A DNA stretch of 64,000 nt, taken from positions 76,033 through 140,032 of the forward strand of contig CAKUYQ010000003.1 in assembly GCA_934717185.1 (NCBI GenBank), read 5' to 3'. Positions 17,829-27,321 of the stretch are shown here, in pieces. The position numbers and the translations under genes are program-made. Each line of letters opens with the position of its first letter. The first letter of the stretch is position 1. This stretch comes from an uncultured Bacteroidales bacterium (lineage in GTDB: Bacteria > Bacteroidota > Bacteroidia > Bacteroidales > UBA932). The notes under the pieces are model-generated. The model did not search any database. It worked only from the letters and a program-made list of their open reading frames with translations, and was not told the DNA's origin.

Positions 17829-18848
17829 TCAATTCTTATCATCGTCCAACGGTAAAAAACTGAATTTATCAAAATCTGAACTGAATAATTTGTCTTGTAT
17901 CACACGATATTTTTCAAACTCTGATTCTGCAAAGCTCTTGGCAAATTCAGCAGAAACCTTTCCTGCATCATGTAATACGGCATCACCTCCAGCTTTAAGA
18001 ATTATGTCAATACGCTTAGCCCAATCTTCCATAGTCATTGGTATATGTCGATTTGCCATACGTTCCGCTAAGTCGAGCACCGAGTTGACAAGTTTCCCCA
18101 TATCTTCAAGCTCCACTTGTTTTAGATAGTTTTTGGCGATACTCACATCTATCTTGACAATCTTTCCATTAGGTGCATTCTCCCAAGTAGTCAGTCCCAT
18201 ATGTTCTTTCTCTGCATTGGCTCTTTCTACAATAAGCTCTGCTGCGGTATGCCCATGTACAGCATAATGCATCTTATTCTGAACTTTTTTATAGAACAAG
18301 CGTGTGGTTGGCGCATCCTTATTGTAATCAATAGCTGTAGCGTATATATCCGTGAGCTTTTGGTAAAATCTTCGTTCACTCAACCTTATCTCACGTATTT
18401 CGGCTAACAAATGTTCAAAATAGTCTTCACCGATGAATGAACCATTCTCCATGCGCTTTTTGTCTATGATATAGCCACGCAAAGAGAACTGGCGAATGAC
18501 ATAGGTACACCACTGGCGAAATTGAGTGGCACGGATAGAATTAACACGATAGCCAACAGAAATGATAGCATCAAGATTATAGAACTTTGTCATGTAGTTC
18601 TTTCCGTCTGCGGCAGTTGCCGAGTTTTTCTCGGTAACTGAATCTTCCACAAGTTCTCCACTCTTGAAGATGTTCTTCAGATGCAATCCGATATTGTCTG
18701 TTGAACAGTCAAAAAGCTGTGCCAAAGCTTTTTGAGTAGCCCATACTGTTTCGTCTTTATATAACACTTGTACGCCTTGCTCTTTCCCTTCTGCAACAAA
18801 GGTAAGGAACTCAGCCGTGCTGTTTCGTATTTCAAAATTCTTAGCCAT
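17829..18848 (-). CDS. RhuM-family protein
   Basis: The 339-residue product matches the RhuM (virulence protein) family. An N-terminal winged-helix-like segment (TVWATQKALAQLFDCSTDNI) leads into SVTEKNSATAADGKNYMTKF and YNLDAIISVGYRVNS, then TQFRQWCTYVIRQFSLRGY, and a helical C-terminus. Members often lie inside type I restriction-modification loci. Here only fragments of such a neighbourhood survive, including the DUF1016 halves. The molecular function of the family is not established. Confidence 0.82.
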   Translation of the reverse strand: MAKNFEIRNSTAEFLTFVAEGKEQGVQVLYKDETVWATQKALAQLFDCSTDNIGLHLKNIFKSGELVEDSVTEKNSATAADGKNYMTKFYNLDAIISVGYRVNSIRATQFRQWCTYVIRQFSLRGYIIDKKRMENGSFIGEDYFEHLLAEIREIRLSERRFYQKLTDIYATAIDYNKDAPTTRLFYKKVQNKMHYAVHGHTAAELIVERANAEKEHMGLTTWENAPNGKIVKIDVSIAKNYLKQVELEDMGKLVNSVLDLAERMANRHIPMTMEDWAKRIDIILKAGGDAVLHDAGKVSAEFAKSFAESEFEKYRVIQDKLFSSDFDKFSFLPLDDDKN

Positions 18849-18856
18849 TGTTCATC

Positions 18857-19219
18857 TTATTTATCTTCTTTGTTTATTTCAAGGACTTTCTGTAATTTTT
18901 CTTTTGGCACTATCAGCTGATAGTCTGCCACTCCGATAGGCTTTCCCATATCTTCAAGTGCGAGTTCCACCTCTACACGGTCTTTCTCCGCACAAAGTAT
19001 GATGCCAATGGAGCGGTTCTCGTTTGCACCACGTTCAAGGCGGTCAAGCAGAGACAGATAATAGTTCATCATAAGATTACCCAAATCTGGTTGACAAGTA
19101 TTGGTACACCATTTTGATATGGTTGTTTTGTCCTTTCCCAGTTGTACACCAAGCCATTTGTTTGTTTTCTTCTTTTCTGCAAGAACAACTTTTAGCCTGT
19201 TTAATTCTCTATTTGCCAT
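18857..19219 (-). CDS. XRE helix-turn-helix fused to a DUF1016 C-terminal fragment
   Basis: From the ATG at 19219 the product starts MANRELNRLKVVLAEKKKTN, with an XRE-type helix-turn-helix (LGVQLGKDKTTISKWCTNTC). Immediately after QPDL the sequence switches to the tail of a DUF1016 nuclease: MMNYYLSLLDR, then GIILCAEKDRVEVELAL and GVADYQLIVPKEKL. Neither domain is complete. The junction falls at a short DLG that both parents share, which suggests a deletion by recombination. A weak promoter core (TACCTTCG) lies just before the ATG. It may still bind DNA as a small regulator. Confidence 0.72.
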   Translation of the reverse strand: MANRELNRLKVVLAEKKKTNKWLGVQLGKDKTTISKWCTNTCQPDLGNLMMNYYLSLLDRLERGANENRSIGIILCAEKDRVEVELALEDMGKPIGVADYQLIVPKEKLQKVLEINKEDK

Positions 19220-19431
19220 ATTTAGATGCGAAGGTAAATATAAAGCATCACAATCTCGCATAATCTCAGTAAAATTTACGCTTATTTAACAACTTAGTAA
19301 AAATTACTCACCATAAGTTCGGGAGTTTGAATATGATTGTAACACCGATTAACAGCGCCATACATCTTAATTTTAAATAATTACAGGATTTTTATCAAAA
19401 CAATTATTATGACAATCATAATAATTTTATT

Positions 19432-19439
19432 TACATTTG
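19432..19439 (+). promoter_or_regulatory. TAnnTTTG core before the lipoprotein gene
   Basis: TACATTTG matches the core and gives a leader of about 60 bases to the ATG at 19505. The intergenic stretch 19262-19431 is AT-rich, with no gene that I can see. Confidence 0.45.
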
Positions 19440-19504
19440 TGGTGCCGGGGAACATCTTATTATACTTTGCTCGCATGAATATTAACTAAAAAAATAGATT
19501 TATT

Positions 19505-19933
19505 ATGAAGAATTTAGCTTTTTTATTTAGATTGTGTTTAATGTCATTTGTGACATTAGGATTATTCTCTTGCTTACAAAAAAAAGATTTTGGGGAACAG
19601 AAAACATCATCCGATACAAGGACTGACAGATATTATAAAAAATTGAAGGCAAATATGACCTTGGTAAAATACTTGGAGCTATCCGGCAACGAATATGTAC
19701 TGAATATTTCTCAATCCGATGCAGAAAAGATAGGTGTCCCTAAGGAATTTTACGATGAAACACTGTTAGAAATTAACAAAGCAAATGCATTTATCAAGGA
19801 AATGCAAAAAGATCCAAATAACGAACTTCAGTTGACAGATCCTAAGACAGCTACTAAGGTAGACCCCATTTGGAATCAGCCAACATCATATTTTGGCCTT
19901 GGCGGTACGGCTGCATATAGCGGATATCAATAG
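19505..19933 (+). CDS. Small lipoprotein of unknown function
   Basis: A type II signal peptide ends in LGLFSC (Cys at about residue 23). The mature part is about 120 residues, charged and helical, ending in an aromatic Gly-rich tail (YFGLGGTAAYSGYQ). I find no known domain. It stands alone between the accessory island and the tRNA gene. Confidence 0.65.
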   Translation: MKNLAFLFRLCLMSFVTLGLFSCLQKKDFGEQKTSSDTRTDRYYKKLKANMTLVKYLELSGNEYVLNISQSDAEKIGVPKEFYDETLLEINKANAFIKEMQKDPNNELQLTDPKTATKVDPIWNQPTSYFGLGGTAAYSGYQ

Positions 19934-20005
19934 CAATGACTCGTCTGTTTATTGTCAATAAGGAAAAAGCTGAACGACTTAAAAATCATTCAGCTTCCGT
20001 TTCAG

Positions 20006-20087
20006 TACCCAGAGCCGGGGTCGAACCGGCACGAATTGCTTCACTGGTGTTTGAGACCAGCGCGTCTACCAATTCCGCCATCTGGGC
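20006..20087 (-). tRNA. tRNA-Leu (anticodon CAA)
   Basis: On the minus strand GCCCAGA pairs with TCTGGGT as the acceptor stem, with A as discriminator. A D-arm containing GGTAGACGC, the anticodon arm CTGGT-CTCAAAC-ACCAG (anticodon CAA), a class II variable arm and the T-arm GTTCGACCC follow. The 3' CCA is not encoded. Confidence 0.93.
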
Positions 20088-20217
20088 ATGGCCGCGTTGG
20101 GATTGCAAAGGTAAGATTATTTTTTAGAAAACCAAAAAATACTTAAAACAAACTTGGCAAAAAGGCATTTCCGGCACTTTTCACCAAGTTGCAAAGAATA
20201 AAACTCTCTAATTATTT

Positions 20218-20625
20218 TTAATAATTGAAAGTTATGGTCTTTTTAATCTCGGGGTTCAAGCTGTTGGCAACAGGGCATGTACGGGCAGCAGCCTCTATAA
20301 GACGTTTCTGCTGGTCTGTATAGTTTGAACCTTTGGGAAAATGTATATCCAATTTAAGTTCAACAACCCTGCGGGGATTGGTGCCCATAATCTTCTCCGT
20401 CTCTATGGTTGTTCCATCTATATTGAAACCATAACTCTCTGCGGAGATACCCATTATGGTAAGCATACAGCAACCTAAAGAGGATGCAAAAAGATCTGTG
20501 GGTGAGAATGATTCACCCTTTCCATGATTGTCAAGCGGAGCATCCGTAACTATTTTTGTACCGCTCTGCAGATGTTCAACCTCGTTTCTCAATCCGCCGA
20601 GGTAGACGGTCCTCATCTTTGTCAT
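20218..20625 (-). CDS. OsmC-family peroxide-detoxifying protein
   Basis: The 135-residue product shows the OsmC fold with both family Cys: LGCCMLTIMG (about residue 52) and AARTCPVANSLNP (about 117), with SPTDLFASSL before the first. These proteins reduce organic hydroperoxides. Subfamily and thiol donor are not clear. It lies just downstream of miaB on the same strand. Confidence 0.85.
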   Translation of the reverse strand: MTKMRTVYLGGLRNEVEHLQSGTKIVTDAPLDNHGKGESFSPTDLFASSLGCCMLTIMGISAESYGFNIDGTTIETEKIMGTNPRRVVELKLDIHFPKGSNYTDQQKRLIEAAARTCPVANSLNPEIKKTITFNY

Positions 20626-20673
20626 AATATTAATATTTTAAATACATTTTTGTTATGATAAGCCGGTAATGAT

Positions 20674-22059
20674 CTATCCAACTATCTCTCCAAGAAGAGT
20701 AGCAGACGTACATCCGTTAATCTTTACCGTAACATACTCTCCAACCTTATGCCCCTTGCCATCAAAGACAACCATCTTGTTTTGCGGAGTTCTGCCGTTA
20801 AGTTGCTCGGAAGACCTCTTTGATGTCCCCTCTATAAGCACCTCATACTCTTTTCCCAAACACTTCTGATTTGCAGCCAAAGATAATCTCCCCTGCAGCT
20901 CAATTATCTCATTTAATCTCCTTGTCTTTACCTCAAGAGGAATATCATCATTAAAATGCCTTGCAGCCTTGGTGTTGGGTCTCTCCGAATATTGGAACAT
21001 ATAGGCATAATCATACCCAACCTCCTCCATAAGAGAGAGAGTATCTTTGTGATCCTGCTCCGTCTCGCCGCAAAAGCCTGCAATGATATCTGTGCTTATT
21101 GCGCAATCGGGCAGTATCTCCCTAATCTTGGATATTCTCTCCATATACCATTCCCTTGTGTACTTTCTGTTCATCTTGGCAAGCATTACATCGCTCCCGG
21201 ATTGCACGGGAAGGTGGATATGGTTGCATATATTAGGATACATTGCCATTGTGTAAAGCACCCCGTTGCTCATATCCTTAGGGTGTGATGTTGAGAACCT
21301 AACCCTTAGCTTTGGGCTTATAAGCGCAACCTCTTCCAATAATTGCGCAAAATTTGTTGTATGCGTAGGATTGTCGGGATCTGCCCAATGATATGAATCT
21401 ACATTCTGTCCCAAAAGGCTTACCTCCCTGTATCCGTTAACATATAGTTCCTTTGCCTCCCTTATAATACTCTGCGGGTCCCTGCTCCTCTCTTTCCCCC
21501 TTGTATATGGTACAACACAGTAAGAGCACATATTGTTGCATCCTCTCATTATGGAGATAAAGGCAGACACTCCGTTCTTGTCCATACGTATAGGGGTAAT
21601 GTCTGCGTACGTTTCGTCGGGAAGCAGAAGCGTATTAATCTGCTTGTCCCCGCTCCTAAGATTCTCCAACAGTTTTGGCATCTCCCTGTAGGAATCGGGG
21701 CCTGCAACTATATCAACTGCAGGATGTTCCAATAATTTATCCTTAAGACGCTCCGCCATACAGCCAAGAATGCCAACCGTAAGCGGCATGTTTACCGCCA
21801 ATTTTGCACGTTTCTTCTTCAACTGTAGGAAATAATCCAATCTTCCGTTTATCCTCTGCTCTGCGTTATCCCTTATAGAGCAGGTATTTACAAATATCAC
21901 ATCGGCATTCTCAATATCATTGCACAGAGAGTATCCGGCATCCTGAAGCAGAGACAGTAGCACCTCGCTGTCATACACATTCATCTGGCAACCGTAAGTC
22001 TCAATAAAAATCTGCGGTTTTGTTGTATCGAGAATAGGCTTAACTTGCTTAAAATCCAT
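20674..22059 (-). CDS. miaB: tRNA-2-methylthio-N6-dimethylallyladenosine synthase
   Basis: The 461-residue enzyme has the methylthiotransferase order. The N-terminal UPF0004 domain has three cluster Cys (YGCQMNVYDSE, NTCSIRDNAE, LGCMAERL). The radical-SAM domain carries CNNMCSYCVVPYTRG (about residue 175). A C-terminal TRAM domain follows (EYEVLIEGTSKR, VTVKINGCTSATLLGEIV). It adds the methylthio group at A37 of tRNAs reading UNN codons. Length and motifs fit MiaB rather than RimO or MtaB. Confidence 0.93.
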   Translation of the reverse strand: MDFKQVKPILDTTKPQIFIETYGCQMNVYDSEVLLSLLQDAGYSLCNDIENADVIFVNTCSIRDNAEQRINGRLDYFLQLKKKRAKLAVNMPLTVGILGCMAERLKDKLLEHPAVDIVAGPDSYREMPKLLENLRSGDKQINTLLLPDETYADITPIRMDKNGVSAFISIMRGCNNMCSYCVVPYTRGKERSRDPQSIIREAKELYVNGYREVSLLGQNVDSYHWADPDNPTHTTNFAQLLEEVALISPKLRVRFSTSHPKDMSNGVLYTMAMYPNICNHIHLPVQSGSDVMLAKMNRKYTREWYMERISKIREILPDCAISTDIIAGFCGETEQDHKDTLSLMEEVGYDYAYMFQYSERPNTKAARHFNDDIPLEVKTRRLNEIIELQGRLSLAANQKCLGKEYEVLIEGTSKRSSEQLNGRTPQNKMVVFDGKGHKVGEYVTVKINGCTSATLLGEIVG

Positions 22060-22177
22060 CTTACTAAATATTTAACGCCACCTCCTGCATCACATTTCCC
22101 GCCCCTTCAAAGCTGCACAAAGATAGTCAAGAATTTTAAAATTACCCTTAGGCATAGTTTGTGAATAAAGAAATTTA

Positions 22178-22185
22178 TAAATTTG
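22178..22185 (+). promoter_or_regulatory. TAnnTTTG core before the LEA14-like lipoprotein
   Basis: TAAATTTG matches the core and lies 20 bases before the ATG at 22206. This supports that start over a GTG at 22161, which lies upstream of the promoter core. Confidence 0.45.
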
Positions 22186-22205
22186 TAATTTTAAACCAAA
22201 ATATA

Positions 22206-22709
22206 ATGAGTAAGTTTAAATATCTGCTTCTTGCGTTAATCGCTTTTGCGGCTGCAAGTTGCGTTAATTTTAATAATCCCGACAAATTACCTCGGTTCTC
22301 TGAGTTTAAGATAGAGAATGTAAAGGCCGATTCACCTACAGACTATGTGGTTACGGTTGGTGCAACAGTGGAGAATCCTGTAAACAAAAAATTTGCGTCA
22401 AACGATTTTTACGCAATGGTATATAGAAAGGGAAAGAAATTTGCCGAGGCTGAATTGGTTGAGCCCATTAACATACAGCAACTTTATATGGGACGTGTTT
22501 ACGGCAAGTTCAAGGTAAAGCTGCTCGATGCCAAGCAGGCCATTATCATGGGGCTTACCTATAAGAATATTAACCCCCAGGATTTTATGGCAGATATAAG
22601 GACTCAGCTCAGGGCCGGAGGGATGAAGAAAAAATTAAAATTTTCTGTGTCGGGAGAACAGGTAGTAAACATAATAAAAAGCAGACAGGCGCAAAAGAGC
22701 GCAAATTAG
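22206..22709 (+). CDS. LEA14-like lipoprotein
   Basis: The ATG at 22206 gives a lipoprotein signal (KYLLLALIAFAAASC). The mature part is an LEA type 2-like beta-sandwich (FSEFKIENVKA, YVVTVGATVENPVNKKF), about 165 residues in total. Proteins of this kind sit at the membrane with unknown ligands in Bacteroidetes. The SPOR-like gene follows 16 bp downstream and is probably in the same operon. Confidence 0.7.
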   Translation: MSKFKYLLLALIAFAAASCVNFNNPDKLPRFSEFKIENVKADSPTDYVVTVGATVENPVNKKFASNDFYAMVYRKGKKFAEAELVEPINIQQLYMGRVYGKFKVKLLDAKQAIIMGLTYKNINPQDFMADIRTQLRAGGMKKKLKFSVSGEQVVNIIKSRQAQKSAN

Positions 22710-22725
22710 ATAACAGCCCCTAACG

Positions 22726-23139
22726 ATGAGAACCGCAACAATACTATTTACAATAGCTTTGATATTTTCCGTTTCAAGCAAAGCTAACGCACAAATATAC
22801 AATTTCCCCAGCAGGAAGGGGGAGATAACTGTGTACCAAAGTTCTAAAATGAAAGAGGCAATGGAGTGCCATATTCAGCAGAACAAACAGAAAAAGAACT
22901 ACGGTTATCGCATAAGGATCTTTTTTGACAACAGGCAGTCTGCCAGAAACGCTTCGGAAACTGTTCTCAAACAGTTTGCAGAATCGTTCCCGGATATTCC
23001 TGCCTACCGTTCATACAGCAACCCATATTTTACTGTGTCTGTTGGGGATTTCAAGAACAAGTCTGAGGCTGTCCGTGCGCTGGAGCTAATCAAGCCCGAA
23101 TTCCCTAACGCATTGGTTCTTAGGGATAATATCCAGTAG
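22726..23139 (+). CDS. Secreted SPOR-like protein
   Basis: After a signal peptide (ILFTIALIFSVSSKANAQ) the 137-residue product has a SPOR-type fold: YGYRIRIFFDNRQSARNA, YFTVSVGDFKNKSEAVRALE and a closing beta strand. SPOR domains bind denuded peptidoglycan. No membrane anchor is seen after the signal peptide, so the protein is likely periplasmic. It is the last rightward gene before the leftward aryl polyene cluster. Confidence 0.78.
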   Translation: MRTATILFTIALIFSVSSKANAQIYNFPSRKGEITVYQSSKMKEAMECHIQQNKQKKNYGYRIRIFFDNRQSARNASETVLKQFAESFPDIPAYRSYSNPYFTVSVGDFKNKSEAVRALELIKPEFPNALVLRDNIQ

Positions 23140-23231
23140 CTACAACACATAAAATTAGCTTAACCGCCTCTAATTCGTCAACATTTTTTAGGGATGGGCA
23201 GCAGGCTATTCCTCTATTGTTAGCCCATAGA

Positions 23232-24416
23232 TTACAATGCAATCTTTCTTTTGGCATCTACGGGGTTGGAGTAGATACCAAGGAATATGTCGTATAACAG
23301 TTCTGTGTTACAATCTGCGTAATCCAATAGTCTGTTCACGCGTTCAACAAACAGGCTCTTCTCTTCCGCTGAATAACAGTGGCTGTACTCACTGCTGCCA
23401 TACCTTATATCATGAGCAATATAATTATTGGGGAACAATCTGTAATGGGAAATAATCTCACAATCTATATATCTCGCAACAGCTCTGTTATATTCATTCC
23501 CGGTAACACCATCCCCCATAGACTTCAAAACAGACCTTTCCAAAGGCTTGCAGATCTCAAAATGCACACGCCCTTTCTGCTGCGTAATTCCGGTAAGGAT
23601 GCTGTTAAGATCCTCCCCCGGTTTCTTTATATATTTCATATACTTAGACTCGTACAGCTCCAATGTTTTTAGTATATCGCATGGTTCCCACTCGTATGAA
23701 ACAGAAACGGGTACAATATTCAATTCCGCCAAAGCCTCAATTTTGTCATTAGGCTTGCTCATACAGAACATCTTTATCAGCCCCTGGTCCGTTGCATCAT
23801 TTCCATCCTTTGTACGTCCGTTCCGCTGCGCAATCCAGACAGATTCACCCTTTTCTGTAATGGCATATCTTATATATTCTGAAAGGTGCATAGAACTTTT
23901 GTAGAAATCTTTCATGTTGCCGCCGCGTTCCACCCTAAACATCTTGTTAGACTTTCCAATATCTATTACAAGAGGCGAACTCATTAGGTTTGAACCGAAT
24001 GTGATCTCAGATGTCTGATGCCCGTTTTTATACAGTATATATTGCAACAGACTGGAATCCAACATTATATCCCTATGATTGGAGACAAACAGATATTTTC
24101 CTTCCTGCAAAAGATTTTCTATTCCATTATATGAGAAATCCGTGATGCTGCGAGCTATCACCTGCTCGTTAACACACCTCATCACCTCCAACTGGAAATC
24201 AGATATTGTTCTAAAGCCAAACAGCATCTGTTTAAGTTCTTCCAATGGCTTGCCGGGGTATACAAAAGAGGCAAGAACAGGAAATGAACTACTCTCCGCA
24301 ATTCTTCTCATTGCTGCAGGAATCTCGCTGTTATAGTGCGGCCTTATATCATCGAACCTTCCTATATTATCACATCTCTTTGTGTTGTCACACTTTTGCA
24401 AATCATTAAAACTCAT
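23232..24416 (-). CDS. Glycerol-3-phosphate-type acyltransferase
   Basis: The 394-residue protein carries the LPLAT motif FVSNHRDIMLDSS (NHxxxxD, about residue 112) and a later block (VWIAQRNGRTKDGND) typical of the Bacteroidetes glycerol acyltransferase group. It is the last gene of the leftward cluster, 52 bp after the ligase gene. In aryl polyene clusters acyltransferases help attach the polyene to a lipid. Whether this one does so, or makes ordinary phospholipid, cannot be decided here. Confidence 0.7.
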   Translation of the reverse strand: MSFNDLQKCDNTKRCDNIGRFDDIRPHYNSEIPAAMRRIAESSSFPVLASFVYPGKPLEELKQMLFGFRTISDFQLEVMRCVNEQVIARSITDFSYNGIENLLQEGKYLFVSNHRDIMLDSSLLQYILYKNGHQTSEITFGSNLMSSPLVIDIGKSNKMFRVERGGNMKDFYKSSMHLSEYIRYAITEKGESVWIAQRNGRTKDGNDATDQGLIKMFCMSKPNDKIEALAELNIVPVSVSYEWEPCDILKTLELYESKYMKYIKKPGEDLNSILTGITQQKGRVHFEICKPLERSVLKSMGDGVTGNEYNRAVARYIDCEIISHYRLFPNNYIAHDIRYGSSEYSHCYSAEEKSLFVERVNRLLDYADCNTELLYDIFLGIYSNPVDAKRKIAL

Positions 24417-24468
24417 AGTACCGAATGACTTTTTTGCTCCAAATGGTTAAATTATACAAACTAAATCG

Positions 24469-25782
24469 CTATTTAACGCAATGTCTCCTGTTATCCACAA
24501 ACTTTACAGGCTTTCTGCTTTTGGCAGGAAAATTCATCTTGGAAATTTCGTCGGGAGGCAGAATCTCAACAACAGGAGCCACCCTTATTCTGGAGCGGAA
24601 ACGGTCCTTAAGATCCTTCACCGCATCAAAATCCGGCTTCCCTTTAATGCCCACCTTTACAATCACCTCATCTGTCCCGGCCTCCGAATCCTCAACAAAA
24701 ACTATATAGTTCTCAACATAATCCGTATTATCCAACACATCATTTACAGCAGGCGGATAAAGAGTTGTTCCCTTTAGCTTTATCATGTTGTTCTTTCGGC
24801 CCACTAACGGAGTGAGTCTGTAGGAGTTCCTCCCACACTTGCACTGCTCAACACGTTTTGCCGCCATATCACCGGTTCTGAAACGCAGCAGAGGCATCCC
24901 CTCAACCCCCAACGTTGTTACCACAACCTCACCTATCTCACCATCTGCAACCGGCATATCATCTTCGCCAATTATCTCAACGATAATAAGTTCCGGATGA
25001 ACATGGCCGCCCATTCCGTATTCACATTCAGAGAACGTGGCCCCCATCTCAGTAGAGGAATATGTAGCAAAAAGTTGCACGTCCCACTTCTCCTTTATCC
25101 TGCGACCTAAAAGATTAAGGCTGAAATCCTGCTCTCTAAGCCCCTCCCCTATTCCAATGATTCTTTTTACACTGCTGTTTCTATAATCTATTCCATGCTC
25201 CTCTGCATATTGGATAAGTTTAAGAATGAAAGATGGCACGCACATTATAGTATCGGGCTTTATCCTCTTTATTGTATCCCACTGAAGTTCGGGGATTCCA
25301 TTGCCAACCCTTATTATACTTGCACCCATCTCCCTTATTCCAAGAAAATAGGCAAGGCCGGCCATAAAACGTTTGTCCATTGTGGTCATCAGCTGCAGTA
25401 TATTGCCCGGATGCAACCCTGCACACTCAAAAGACTTCTTCTCGTTGTATGCCAACCGCTGCAGGTCTTTCTCCGTACACCCAAAAGTAACAGGATCTCC
25501 CAAAGTCCCTGATGTTGTTATGTAATCTATAATCCTCTCCTTTGGCACACAGAGAAAATCCTCGTTAAAGATCTGCAGATCTTTCTTCTCTGTAAACGGA
25601 ATCTTTACAAGATCCTCCAAAGTCTGTATCTTGGTAATATCTATCTCATATCTCTCAAACATACGCCTGTAGTATGCAGAGTTGGAGTTCAAATAAGCCA
25701 ACGCCTTGTGCAACAGCCCCTCCTGAAAAGACTTAATTCTTTCCGGAGACTCAAATTCAATATCCATATTATTGTCTATCAT
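24469..25782 (-). CDS. AMP-forming aryl-acid ligase, phenylacetate-CoA-ligase type
   Basis: This adenylate-forming enzyme has the PaaK layout: TTSGTLGDPVTFGCTEKD (P-loop type), LFATYSSTEMGATFSECEYG, LRFRTGDMAA and a C-terminal lid with GRKNNMIKLKGTTLYP. The ATG at 25782 (MIDNNMDIEF) is chosen; the frame extends to a TTG at 25812. In aryl polyene pathways an enzyme of this type activates the 4-hydroxycinnamic-type starter and loads it on an ACP. The ammonia-lyase at the other end of the cluster would supply that acid. Confidence 0.82.
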   Translation of the reverse strand: MIDNNMDIEFESPERIKSFQEGLLHKALAYLNSNSAYYRRMFERYEIDITKIQTLEDLVKIPFTEKKDLQIFNEDFLCVPKERIIDYITTSGTLGDPVTFGCTEKDLQRLAYNEKKSFECAGLHPGNILQLMTTMDKRFMAGLAYFLGIREMGASIIRVGNGIPELQWDTIKRIKPDTIMCVPSFILKLIQYAEEHGIDYRNSSVKRIIGIGEGLREQDFSLNLLGRRIKEKWDVQLFATYSSTEMGATFSECEYGMGGHVHPELIIVEIIGEDDMPVADGEIGEVVVTTLGVEGMPLLRFRTGDMAAKRVEQCKCGRNSYRLTPLVGRKNNMIKLKGTTLYPPAVNDVLDNTDYVENYIVFVEDSEAGTDEVIVKVGIKGKPDFDAVKDLKDRFRSRIRVAPVVEILPPDEISKMNFPAKSRKPVKFVDNRRHCVK

Positions 25783-25815
25783 AGTATAATACAACCTTAT
25801 CACCCAAGCCAATGT

Positions 25816-27321
25816 CTAACGCATAGCACTCTCATTTATCGCTTTAACTATCATATTCTTCCCGACAATTGCCTCTGCCGTATCTATTGCCGTAAGAGGA
25901 ACACCGCAGATTCCGTGCAGATTGTTGTTCTGCCCTGTAAGAAGCAAGTTGGAAACTTTGGTATAGATTGGCACCTGACAAGCGGTAATATTATTACAAT
26001 CCTTTAAATATCCGTACAATGCGCCATTTACAGAACCGTAGTAATCCCGTATTGTGAGCGGAGTGGAGGTAAAACAGTAATCTATCATATTGCGAAAGTT
26101 AGGGTACAGCTTCTCCATTTTTTCTAATACCCTCTCCTTGCATCTCTCTTTAAACTCCTCATAATCCGCCCCCCTGTGCCCTGTAACCGTATCTTTCCAA
26201 CGCTCTACTACAGAAAAATCCATTACGCAATTTATGGTCATCTTTTCTGCATATTCCCCCTGGCCGGCAGACGGTGATGTTATATACATAAAACCTCTTG
26301 GCCAGGCATCATCAAACTGCTGCAGATTCCACATAGATGAGTTGTCATCCTTAAGATATGACGGATGATTCATAAAAGGGAAACTCCTTTCCTTGAACTT
26401 TACATAAACCGTAAAGGTGGAATAGCTGTTAGGTAGCTCCTTAAGCCTTGTCCTGTAAGATTTTGTAAAAGCCTTTCCCTCAACCATCTCAACCATAAGC
26501 GCAGGGTGGATGGCAGAGATATACCAATCTGCCCCGGCAAATTCACGGCCATCCTCCGTTACAACCCCTTTAACCTCCCTCTCCTCAACATCTATCCTTA
26601 TAACTTTACTTCCACTCAAAACCTCTCCGCCTCCATCCTCTATAACACCGGCAAGCAGATCTGCAAGCTGCCGGCTTCCTCCAACAAACATACTTGCCCC
26701 GTCTATGTAGAGCACATTTATAAGTGCATGGATATAAGCAGGTGTATGCCCCTTTATACCGGCATACATAGGGGCCATATAGGCTAAAATATCTCTTAAT
26801 TCACTATTATCTATATGGCTTGCAATAAGTTCGTCTGCAGGTATGAGAAACTTTTCACTGTGAGAGAAGATAGAGCCTTTCTGCTCTCTGAGATAGAACA
26901 GATCTACCTCATCTGCAAGAGCATAAATATCATTGACATAATTCTTTATACCGGCAGCTTCATTTGGAAAGAGTGCAGAGAAATACCCTATAAAGCGCTC
27001 CCTTCCCTGCGGAATATTATAAACCCTTTTAGACGGCAGCGAGGTTATCATATCCATTACCGCAGGATCTGTGTTCATAATGGAGAGTTTGTCAAGGATT
27101 CCAAGATAATGGCATATTTTTCCTACATTACCACCCTTTTGAAAGCCTCCAAGAATATGCATTCCCGTTTCAAACTCAACACCCTTTCGTTTAAAACATT
27201 GCAAACCGCCACCTATTATTCTGTTCTTCTCCAAGACCGTAACCCTATATCCGTTTTTTGACAGCAGCGCACCTGTGAACAGACCGCCAAGCCCCCCTCC
27301 AATAACTACAACATCCTTCAT
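25816..27321 (-). CDS. Phytoene-desaturase/isomerase-like flavoprotein 2
   Basis: The 501-residue FAD protein starts VVVIGGGLGGLFTGALLSKN (dinucleotide-binding GxGxxG) and keeps LEKNRIIGGGLQCF. It ends with LLTGQNNNLHGICGVPLTA, the CrtI/CRTISO-type C-terminal signature. Its ATG overlaps the stop of the paralogue upstream (ATGA), so the two are translationally coupled. Relatives desaturate or isomerise polyenes. In this context they may set double-bond geometry or oxidise an intermediate, but no reaction has been shown by the sequence. Confidence 0.8.
   Translation of the reverse strand: MKDVVVIGGGLGGLFTGALLSKNGYRVTVLEKNRIIGGGLQCFKRKGVEFETGMHILGGFQKGGNVGKICHYLGILDKLSIMNTDPAVMDMITSLPSKRVYNIPQGRERFIGYFSALFPNEAAGIKNYVNDIYALADEVDLFYLREQKGSIFSHSEKFLIPADELIASHIDNSELRDILAYMAPMYAGIKGHTPAYIHALINVLYIDGASMFVGGSRQLADLLAGVIEDGGGEVLSGSKVIRIDVEEREVKGVVTEDGREFAGADWYISAIHPALMVEMVEGKAFTKSYRTRLKELPNSYSTFTVYVKFKERSFPFMNHPSYLKDDNSSMWNLQQFDDAWPRGFMYITSPSAGQGEYAEKMTINCVMDFSVVERWKDTVTGHRGADYEEFKERCKERVLEKMEKLYPNFRNMIDYCFTSTPLTIRDYYGSVNGALYGYLKDCNNITACQVPIYTKVSNLLLTGQNNNLHGICGVPLTAIDTAEAIVGKNMIVKAINESAMR

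Noticed and set aside
19936..20146. Two overlapping plus-strand frames over the tRNA region
   Set aside because: They run antisense through tRNA-Leu, a common source of false frames.
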